Assembly: GCA_036266155.1 (NCBI GenBank)
Contig: DATANR010000338.1
Span: forward strand, 1 to 13,727
DNA from: SIAJ01 sp036266155
GTDB lineage: Bacteria > Planctomycetota > Planctomycetia > Gemmatales > Gemmataceae
Direction of reading: 5' to 3'
DNA length: 13,727 nucleotides
The position numbers were made by a program, and so were the translations under genes. Numbering within the stretch: the first letter of the stretch is position 1; each line of letters starts with the position of its first letter. Below, piece after piece: positions 1 through 6,349 of the stretch. The notes below the pieces were generated by a model. That model was not told where the DNA came from. It made no database searches and saw only the letters and a list, made by a program, of their open reading frames with translations.

Positions 1-6
1 AAAGGA

Positions 7-106
7 TGCGGCCGAGCGGCCGCACGCCTTCAGCGTGCACATGCTCGTTGTGCGCCACATTGCCCAGGGCGCTGCCCTGGGCTGTCCTGCCGAGCCCCTT
101 CGGGGC
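7..106. repeat. Chain of four palindromes, probable dispersed intergenic repeat
   Basis: Four perfect inverted repeats follow one another. TGCGGCCG (7-14) pairs with CGGCCGCA (17-24). GCACGC (22-27) pairs with GCGTGC (33-38). GCCCAGGGC (62-70) pairs with GCCCTGGGC (74-82) across a 3-nt spacer. GCCCC (94-98) pairs with GGGGC (102-106) around TTC. The first two overlap, so they would compete if transcribed. I recall similar blocks, with the conserved GCCCAGGGC/GCCCTGGGC core, recurring between genes in planctomycete and verrucomicrobial genomes; that is memory, not a search. The block lies beyond the 3' end of the large minus-strand gene. It could act as a structured RNA, a terminator-like element or a non-autonomous mobile repeat. 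The palindromes are certain; the repeat-family assignment is inference. Confidence 0.6.
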
Positions 107-210
107 GAAATGCATGTCAGAATCCTTCACGGCGTTGCCCAGCGGGGTCGTAGAACGCGGATTTTGCAGACAATTGATTTGTAGGTGTTCGCCACGTTTT
201 GCAATGAAAC

Positions 211-234
211 ACCGCGCGCCTGAATAGCCGCGGT
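211..234 (-). terminator. Weak terminator-like dyad after the large minus-strand gene
   Basis: ACCGCG (211-216) and CGCGGT (229-234) are a perfect 6-bp inverted repeat with a 12-nt loop. The dyad begins two bases past the stop codon (237-239) of the minus-strand gene. On the minus strand it is followed by GTTTCATT rather than a clean T-run, so intrinsic termination would be weak. It may only be a 3'-end-stabilising hairpin. Confidence 0.3.
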
Positions 235-236
235 AA

Positions 237-3200
237 TCATGGCGTCGGCGAATAGTTCCAGTTCAGGATTTCCTGGATGGCAGTCTGCCCGCCCGTCGCG
301 CCGGTGAACCCAACGTACGCCTGGCTCGCCCCCACGGTTCCGACGATGTCCACGGTGAAAGCGCGCGTTGCCGTCGCGCCGGTGTCCTTGTCCTTCAGCA
401 TCAAGGTGAGGATGCCGCCCGAATAGGTAACGTCGACGTGCATCGTGTGGCCGCTATGCAGATCAATTCCGTCACCGGTCAAATCACTGGAACCGGCGGC
501 GTCGGTGAACTGGCCATTCCGGAAGACGCCCACGGCATTCGCGCCTTCACCAGCATTGTCGAACAGATCAAACGTCAACGCGACGCTACGGTCGATGCCG
601 ACATAGCCCAGACCCCGACCGGCAATGCCCTTTGCGCGAGGACCAATTCCCTGCATGACGAACGCGAAGCCGTCGGCGTGGGCGTTTGTGAGACGGAAAT
701 CGAAACTGGTCTGGAAGCCGGCCACGCTGACGGGTGTCGTCGTGAAGGCATTCCCGGACTGATAGGCGGCAGCGCCGGTCAGACGAAGGGCCCCGGCAAG
801 GACGCGCGTCGAGCCGTTCTTGGCCAGCATCTTTGAGGATGCAAATCCGTTGGCGAGGTTCACACCGGTCAGCACCTGTGTGACAACAATGGCGGCGACA
901 CGATTGGACACACCACCGGCGTTGCGGATCCAGAGCACGCCTGTCGTCACGGTCACTTCGATATTGTTTTCAACCCATGGCTGCGCCGCCGTTGCGTTGC
1001 CGCGGATCGCGGCATTTGTGGTCGTCGAGGTTGGGCCAACATTCAGTCGGTACGGTCCGCTCGTCGTCATCGGATCGCCCGCGATCAGATGAACGCGGTA
1101 GGTGCCGTTGGGTACGGCGATGTGCCAGCCCACGGTGCCGGCCCGCATGTCGTGGAAACTGTCGTGCAGTTCGTCCGGCGAGTTCGACGCGTTGCGATTA
1201 ATGCCCCAGGCCTGATCGTTCCGCGTCCAACCGAATTTCAGATTCGCCGAACGTACGCCGAAAATTGCGCCCGTGTCGGCCAGGTAGCCGGGCACCGAGT
1301 CTCCAGTAACGCTGGTGAAGTTGATGTGCGCGCTGAACAATGCCGTCGCATGCGTCTCGACCGTGCGCGGGCTTTCGCCAATCGCGTTCACCGCCGTCAC
1401 CTGATAGAAGTAGGTCGTGCCAAAGACGACAGCCGAGTCGACAAAGGTCGGGGCGGCGAGTCCAGTTGCGATTGCGACGCTGCCCTCGCCGCCGGAACTA
1501 CGTGAACGATAGACGTTGTAACTGGTCGCTCCGGGCGTCGCGTTCCAAGTCAGGATCGTCGTCGGAATTGCCGAATTGACGCCGCTGCTCGCCGTCAGGC
1601 CAGTTGGCGCACTCGGTTCTGCATTCAAAGTTGAGAGCGTGACACCGACAAAATCGTTGCTTCCCGACGAGTTGAACGCGAGCACGTGATACGTGTAGAT
1701 TGTGTTCGGAGTCAGGCGGACATCCGACCACTCATAGGTGCTCGGCGGCGTGCGCGAGGTCGGCGGCAGCGTGTCGACTTCGCTAAACGTGCCGTTGTTC
1801 TCCGCCCGCAAGATGCGATAACCCTGGGCGGCGTGGCCGGCGTTATCGGTCCAGCTCAGGTCGATGCTGGTCGCGGTCACGCCCTTGACCTGCATATTGG
1901 TCGGCGTCGGCGGCGCGACCGGGATTGTCACCGCTGCCACGTTCGAGTTTCCCGACTCGCCTGCCGAGTTGAAGGCACGCAACCGATAGTAGTAGGTCGC
2001 GCCCGGAGTGAGCCCGCTGGCCGCGTCCGTAAACGAGTTCGGGTTCGGTGGCACGACTTGCGTGATCAGGTTTTGCGTGAAGTTCGCGTCGGTTGCCCGG
2101 TCGAGGTGATAACCCGTCGGCATCGAGGGGTTACTGACCCACGACAGATGCACCGACGTTGCCGTGACCGGCACCGCCCCGAGCCCGGACGGCGCATTGG
2201 GCGAAAATCGCGCACCTGCCGAATAGGTCCAGTTGAGAATATCCTGGATCGCGATCAAACTGCCGGTGCCGCCGGTGAACCCGACGTACGCCGAGTTGCC
2301 GCCGACCAGCGACGGAATGTCGACCGAGTAGTTCTGCGTCGCAGACACGTTGGTGGCGGTATCCGTAATCGTCACGCGCAGTTGACTGGCGTCGTAGCTC
2401 ACATCGACTCGAAACACGTCCCCGGAATGGAGGTTTAGCCCCAGCGCGCCGAGATCCGTCGAACCGACGTTGGTCGGCGAAGCGCCTCCGACATAAAGGC
2501 CGGTTGAGTTGTACCCCTCCCCCGCGTTGTCGAACAAATCGAACTTGATGGCGACACTGTTCGCGATGCCGCCGTAACCGAGGTCGCCGCCGGCGATGCC
2601 CTCCACCGTCGGACCGTTTCCTTGAATCGCGAACGTGAACCCGTCGGCCACCGCGTTGGTGAGCTGGAACGTAAATCGCGAAGAGAAGCTCGTCACGTCG
2701 ACGCGGTTGGCAGTAAATGCTGTTCCGGCGTTGAAGGCCCCGCTCGTGATGCGCAGTCGGTCGCCGCTGATGGCGGCCGGAAGATTGACCGATAGATCGG
2801 CGGGGTTCGCGAAACCCGTGAAGAAGTCGACGAGCGGTGGCAAGTCGGCCGTGCTCGCATCGGCGACGTTGGATGGGCTCGAACTGCCGAGCGAATTCGA
2901 ACCGCGGATGCGGAAGTAGTAGTGCGTGAAAGGCTGAAGCCCGCCGACGGATATTGACGTCGCCCCCGCCGGCACCGTCGTGATTGCGTTGAAGCTCGAG
3001 TCGTCGAGTGATTCCTCAATGGTGTAGATGGTTGCCTGGTCGCGCGGCGGCGTTGCGTCAGTCCACGTCAGTTTGATTGATGAGCCCGACAGCGTGGCGG
3101 CCGACAACACCGGCGGCAATGGCGGATTCTCGGGCGGCAGATCGTGGCCATAGAGAACGAGGCCATCGAGCGTCCCGACATAGACGTGTCCATTGGCAAT

Positions 3201-4922
3201 GCTGGGGACGGAGAACTTGGTCACCGTGCCGAGTGTATCGAGGCCGTCGGGTTGCCGGGCACTGTTCCACAATTCGGTCGCCAGTGTCGCGGCATCGTAG
3301 GCATGAATCCGATTCGTTTGCCGGTCGAGCAGCCAAACGATGCCATTCGCCGTGCCGTTCGCCGAAATCATCGGCGATCCGGACAGGGCGCCGAAAGAGG
3401 TGATCTCCGTTTGCGATGTGGCCGTCAGATGGCCATTCACATCCAGGCTGTAGGCGAACGCTTGTCCATACAAACCGCTGGTCGCATAGAGCTTGTCGTC
3501 GAACCAGATTGGGGTGCTGAACAGACCGTTGAGGAGCATGGGCGGCGTATTGTGTCCGCTGCCGTTCGGCACTGAGTTCAAGGCGTTGTCGTTGACCGCA
3601 TCGAAATGGCCCAAATGGTCGCGGTCGAGAATGTAAAGCTTGCCTTCTTTGCCGCCGGCGACAAGCAGATGGGGATGACCTGGAATCCCGGCCGAGTCCG
3701 GCAAAATGATCGGAGCGCCTGATCCGAAATCAGAATCGGCGCCGTCGAGCGCCGCCACGTTGTACGGAATGAAGTAATCAACCGCCTTCATGCCCCAGCC
3801 ATTGACATTCTGATGTGTCGCGCTCGTGGTTGGGTCGAGCACGACCTTGACCAGCGCTTCGTTAAAGTTGCCATCGGCCGGCAATCCCGCGGCATCGAGA
3901 GTCGTGGGCGCTCCACCGGTGCCGTTGCCGGTCTCGAAATAAAAGGCGCTGCCGTTCGGCTCAAATGCGAGTTGGCCGGCGCCCTGCCAAATCCCGGCGA
4001 GTGCGTTGTTCGGCGAGGCGTTGAACACGCCGCTGAGCACAAGCCCGTTGCTCGCCAGATTCGAGACGTCGATCGCGACGACGAGTCCGTGGAAGGGTCC
4101 ATTGTCGCCATGCGACGCCCACGAGATATAGACGCGGCCATTGACCAGACTGAGTGCCGCCCGTTGATTCTCGCGCAGCGCATTGAACTGAACAACTGGT
4201 CGACCGGTCCCGTTGTAAGGATCGATGATGGCGCCATCGCCGTTGCCGTACGTGTAGATCGGCGTGTTGTTGACGTTCGGCAGAATCGTTTCGCCGAACA
4301 AGTACGGAAAGGCACGGTCGGTTCCGTCGGCGAGATTGATGGCGTGTAGCCGTTGCGCGTAGTGTGCCGTCCCGTTAATGATTTCCTTGGTTTTCGCCAC
4401 CACAAAGACGGTGTTGGTCGCCCCGTCAATGACCGGCGTACTGGTGATGCCTACTTCCGGAGAGATGTCGGTCGAGCCCGTATCCGCGGCCGGGACGGTG
4501 GAAATCGTTGAAGCGCCGAGCGTGTTGTTCGTGGGCACAGCAACGTCAAGAAAGCTCCGCGACCAGAGGATCGTGCCGGCATTCGCATCCACCGCAAAGA
4601 CGCTGTCGTGCTGCGTTGCGACGACGACGATATCGTGAACACCGGCGACTCCGGGCCGCGTGTTCGGGCCATTCGCAATGGTGACGCCCGTCTTGATCAG
4701 CGGCTGGCCATAGACCTGTCCGTCCAGGGTGATGGCGGCGATCTTGCCATAGTCGCCGTTGGCGAGATTATTCGGGGCGAGCTCGGTTTCCGTGTCGTTG
4801 ACGCCGCTGCCGGCTCGAAATGACAGGATGTCCGTCGCCGGGGCCAGGCGCGACTCGAGGATCTCAACAACAGGTTGTTTGGCCCAACTCTTACGGGTGC
4901 CGGTCGGTTGAAACCACAACAT
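237..4922 (-). CDS. Giant modular surface/secreted protein: PQQ-like propeller, FN3, L-type-lectin-like and malectin-like domains
   Basis: This 1561-residue protein is probably exported, acting in adhesion or glycan binding. The N-terminus has a basic stretch, then VEILESRLAPA (residues ~19-29), with no hydrophobic signal-peptide core. Residues ~60-590 form a PQQ-like beta-propeller; visible motifs include HDSVFAVDANAG, VGITSTPVIDG and YISWASHGDNGPFHG. Then come FN3 (~600-690), an L-type-lectin-like domain (~695-900, FDLFDNAGEG), three FN3 domains (~909-1192), a malectin-like carbohydrate-binding domain (~1194-1350) and a second lectin-like domain (~1354-1561), which repeats FDLFDNAGEG and ends NWNYSPTP against NWTYSAG in the first. 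The start is supported by AGGA on the minus strand (4933-4936), 10 nt upstream. There is no C-terminal membrane anchor or sorting motif. The gene diverges from the sigma-kinase-protease cluster. The domain calls are firm in outline; the binding function is inferred, and the propeller more likely serves as a scaffold than as an enzyme. Confidence 0.93.
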   Translation of the reverse strand: MLWFQPTGTRKSWAKQPVVEILESRLAPATDILSFRAGSGVNDTETELAPNNLANGDYGKIAAITLDGQVYGQPLIKTGVTIANGPNTRPGVAGVHDIVVVATQHDSVFAVDANAGTILWSRSFLDVAVPTNNTLGASTISTVPAADTGSTDISPEVGITSTPVIDGATNTVFVVAKTKEIINGTAHYAQRLHAINLADGTDRAFPYLFGETILPNVNNTPIYTYGNGDGAIIDPYNGTGRPVVQFNALRENQRAALSLVNGRVYISWASHGDNGPFHGLVVAIDVSNLASNGLVLSGVFNASPNNALAGIWQGAGQLAFEPNGSAFYFETGNGTGGAPTTLDAAGLPADGNFNEALVKVVLDPTTSATHQNVNGWGMKAVDYFIPYNVAALDGADSDFGSGAPIILPDSAGIPGHPHLLVAGGKEGKLYILDRDHLGHFDAVNDNALNSVPNGSGHNTPPMLLNGLFSTPIWFDDKLYATSGLYGQAFAYSLDVNGHLTATSQTEITSFGALSGSPMISANGTANGIVWLLDRQTNRIHAYDAATLATELWNSARQPDGLDTLGTVTKFSVPSIANGHVYVGTLDGLVLYGHDLPPENPPLPPVLSAATLSGSSIKLTWTDATPPRDQATIYTIEESLDDSSFNAITTVPAGATSISVGGLQPFTHYYFRIRGSNSLGSSSPSNVADASTADLPPLVDFFTGFANPADLSVNLPAAISGDRLRITSGAFNAGTAFTANRVDVTSFSSRFTFQLTNAVADGFTFAIQGNGPTVEGIAGGDLGYGGIANSVAIKFDLFDNAGEGYNSTGLYVGGASPTNVGSTDLGALGLNLHSGDVFRVDVSYDASQLRVTITDTATNVSATQNYSVDIPSLVGGNSAYVGFTGGTGSLIAIQDILNWTYSAGARFSPNAPSGLGAVPVTATSVHLSWVSNPSMPTGYHLDRATDANFTQNLITQVVPPNPNSFTDAASGLTPGATYYYRLRAFNSAGESGNSNVAAVTIPVAPPTPTNMQVKGVTATSIDLSWTDNAGHAAQGYRILRAENNGTFSEVDTLPPTSRTPPSTYEWSDVRLTPNTIYTYHVLAFNSSGSNDFVGVTLSTLNAEPSAPTGLTASSGVNSAIPTTILTWNATPGATSYNVYRSRSSGGEGSVAIATGLAAPTFVDSAVVFGTTYFYQVTAVNAIGESPRTVETHATALFSAHINFTSVTGDSVPGYLADTGAIFGVRSANLKFGWTRNDQAWGINRNASNSPDELHDSFHDMRAGTVGWHIAVPNGTYRVHLIAGDPMTTSGPYRLNVGPTSTTTNAAIRGNATAAQPWVENNIEVTVTTGVLWIRNAGGVSNRVAAIVVTQVLTGVNLANGFASSKMLAKNGSTRVLAGALRLTGAAAYQSGNAFTTTPVSVAGFQTSFDFRLTNAHADGFAFVMQGIGPRAKGIAGRGLGYVGIDRSVALTFDLFDNAGEGANAVGVFRNGQFTDAAGSSDLTGDGIDLHSGHTMHVDVTYSGGILTLMLKDKDTGATATRAFTVDIVGTVGASQAYVGFTGATGGQTAIQEILNWNYSPTP

Positions 4923-5152
4923 GAAAAAACGATCCTGGAAGTAGACGCCCAGCGACTGCTGAGTCGCTAGCGTGCGAGCGAGTCGTCTCCAGGAAGATAC
5001 CGGTTGAGCAAAGCGGACGGAAGGGCCAAATTTCTCACGATTGCAATTGATGTCTCAACTGAATTCGGCGGGCGGGAAACTGATCGTCGAATGCTGGTTG
5101 GAGTCGACCAGATCGTAGCGCGGTTTCCCTCCAAGGCTGTCCACAATAGCTG
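4923..5152. other. Intergenic leader of the large minus-strand gene, no gene seen
   Basis: This stretch holds the ribosome-binding site (AGGA on the minus strand, 4933-4936) and presumably the promoter of the large minus-strand gene. Possible reading frames here, for example plus-strand 5004-5306, have no convincing ribosome-binding site or recognisable protein features. I could not pick a convincing promoter by eye. Confidence 0.4.
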
Positions 5153-5173
5153 TTGCCGAGGTGGTTTTCACCG

Positions 5174-5368
5174 ATGTACTACAGCCTGGGGTCGAACTAT
5201 TGGGGTCGGTTCTACCTGGCCGGATTGGCTTGCCTGGCGTTGGCGATCCTTCTGCCATTCGCGCCGATTTGGCGCCCCTTTGCGTTCGGAGCGCTCCTGC
5301 TCGTGATCTTCATGGCGTGGTGCTGCCATCTCCGCCGCCTTGGGCAGGACACGTCTAATTCCTCATGA
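5174..5368 (+). CDS. Possible small two-helix membrane protein (64 aa)
   Basis: The ORF encodes 64 residues starting MYYSLGSNYWGRFYLAG. Two hydrophobic stretches fit transmembrane helices: about residues 13-31 (FYLAGLACLALAILLPFAP) and 36-52 (FAFGALLLVIFMAWCC). A short basic segment and a polar tail ending DTSNSS follow. GAGG (5158-5161) lies 12 nt upstream of the ATG, a slightly long spacing. The frame is also open upstream from a TTG at 5153, but the ATG gives the more natural protein. It stands alone in the divergent intergenic region, about 370 nt before the sigma factor gene. I recognise no family. The clear membrane-protein composition is the main argument that it is real; chance remains possible because the ORF is short. 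Confidence 0.45.
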   Translation: MYYSLGSNYWGRFYLAGLACLALAILLPFAPIWRPFAFGALLLVIFMAWCCHLRRLGQDTSNSS

Positions 5369-5389
5369 AACGTCGTGACGGAACGTGTC
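5348..5389. promoter_or_regulatory. Nested dyad at the end of the small membrane ORF
   Basis: GACACGT (5348-5354) and ACGTGTC (5383-5389) form a perfect 7-bp inverted repeat. It encloses a second dyad, CGTC-GT-GACG (5371-5380). The outer arms flank the stop codon of the small ORF (5366-5368). No T-run follows, so it is not a typical intrinsic terminator. An operator or RNA hairpin is possible; the function is unknown. Confidence 0.3.
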
Positions 5390-5736
5390 AAACATAAATC
5401 GATTGCGCGCCACTCACCCGCCACCAATGTCAAAAATCTTTCGAGAATTAATGGCCTCCGAGTTCGCTCTGCCATGAAATCGGGTCATGCAACGCGATTT
5501 CGGCGGTAAACTGGAATCGATTTTGACGGATGTCCTATCTGTGACGCGCACACGGAATTTGTGTGCTACACCATAGCAAGGAGAAGGTACCCGAACCTAC
5601 CCACTCCCGGTTCAGGTTGCTGAGCTTCGAGATTTGATCGGCGAGAGTCGCTCCCAAGGCATTTGCGAGCCGCCTCGCCGTTGCGTTTTCGAAGTCGGCG
5701 TTCCTAAGTTCGCCGCCAGAACCCCGAGAGAGTTTT
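5390..5736. other. Leader region of the sigma factor gene with a 6-bp dyad, no gene seen
   Basis: About 350 nt separate the small ORF dyad from the sigma factor start. GCACAC (5548-5553) and GTGTGC (5561-5566) form a perfect inverted repeat with a 7-nt spacer, which could be an operator or a transcript hairpin. TTGACG occurs at 5523-5528, but no convincing -10 box lies at a normal distance. The promoter of the downstream cluster most likely lies here, but I cannot place it. Confidence 0.35.
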
Positions 5737-6333
5737 ATGGTGACCTTTCGCGGGCTCGAAGCAAGTGCGCCAGGTTGTCATTCACTTCCGATCGCCACGG
5801 ACAACGGGCTCGTTTCCAACTGGCGTGCCGGCGATCCCCAAGCAGCCGAAGAGCTATTCAAGCGCTACGTTGACCGGATGCGCGCACTGGTTGCCTCGCG
5901 CCTCCGTGGGCCAATGGCAGCGCGCCTCAGTCCAGATGACATCGTGCAGTCAGTCTTCCGGACGTTCTTCGAAGGCGTGGCCGAGCGTGCATACTCAGCC
6001 CCCGAGGGACGTGAACTCTGGGGCCTGTTGTGCGTCCTGGCGCTGAACAAAGTTCGCGAGCGCGTGGCTTATCACCAGGCTGCCCGTCGGGATGTTCGTC
6101 GAACATTGGGCACCATCGACTCACTGGCCGACGCGGAAGCCGATACCCGGCTGATGAGTGTCGAGGTGGACGATCTGCTGAGTCGCTTTCGACCCGACGA
6201 CCGCGAAGTGATTCACCTGCGAATGACCGGATACGAGATCACTGAAATCGCCGATCAAACCAGCCGGTCCCTGCGGACCATCGAACGAGTCCTTCAAAGA
6301 GCTCGTGCACGTTTGGCGGCAGAATTATCCTGA
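5737..6333 (+). CDS. ECF-type RNA polymerase sigma factor, planctomycete kinase-linked type
   Basis: This 198-residue protein directs RNA polymerase to specific promoters. Region 2 spans about residues 26-115, with the core-binding and -10-recognition stretch SPDDIVQSVFRTFFEG (65-80). Region 4 spans about 145-195, with a helix-turn-helix around YEITEIADQTSRSLRTIERV (166-185) for -35 recognition. Region 3 is absent, as is typical of ECF factors. The length is normal for the group. The ATG is preceded by a purine-rich GAGAGAG (5726-5732), a weak and close ribosome-binding site. The kinase gene starts 16 nt after its stop codon, so the two are almost certainly cotranscribed. No classical transmembrane anti-sigma gene is adjacent; regulation through the neighbouring kinase is the likely alternative, as described for planctomycete ECF-kinase pairs. 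Confidence 0.92.
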   Translation: MVTFRGLEASAPGCHSLPIATDNGLVSNWRAGDPQAAEELFKRYVDRMRALVASRLRGPMAARLSPDDIVQSVFRTFFEGVAERAYSAPEGRELWGLLCVLALNKVRERVAYHQAARRDVRRTLGTIDSLADAEADTRLMSVEVDDLLSRFRPDDREVIHLRMTGYEITEIADQTSRSLRTIERVLQRARARLAAELS

Positions 6334-6339
6334 AGGCCT

Positions 6340-6343
6340 GGAG
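6340..6343 (+). promoter_or_regulatory. Ribosome-binding site deciding the kinase start
   Basis: GGAG lies 6 nt upstream of the ATG at 6350. This favours ATG 6350 over the in-frame GTG at 6305, which would overlap the sigma factor gene and lacks a comparable site. It also places translation initiation 16 nt past the sigma factor stop, a spacing suited to coupling. Confidence 0.6.
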
Positions 6344-6349
6344 AAGCCC

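Noticed and set aside
6..227. 73-residue plus-strand ORF containing LPRALPWAVL
   Set aside because: It is a translation through the palindromic repeat, has no ribosome-binding site and shows no domain; such peptides arise wherever this type of repeat occurs.
1686..2438. 250-residue plus-strand ORF, very rich in Arg
   Set aside because: It lies wholly antisense to the FN3/lectin part of the large minus-strand gene; the Arg-rich composition is typical of a GC-rich shadow frame.
3813..4349. 178-residue plus-strand ORF
   Set aside because: Antisense to the propeller domain, with no recognisable motif or translation signal.
3130..4740. Quinoprotein dehydrogenase function for the propeller
   Set aside because: Only the PQQ-like repeat fold is evident; I could not identify the cofactor and calcium-binding residues of true PQQ dehydrogenases, and the architecture points to a scaffold.
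5380..5406. GGAAC resembling an ECF -35 element
   Set aside because: No matching -10 motif is found at about 16-17 nt, so autoregulation through this site is unsupported.
6305..6349. Upstream GTG start for the kinase
   Set aside because: It would overlap the sigma factor gene, and a good GGAG precedes ATG 6350 instead.
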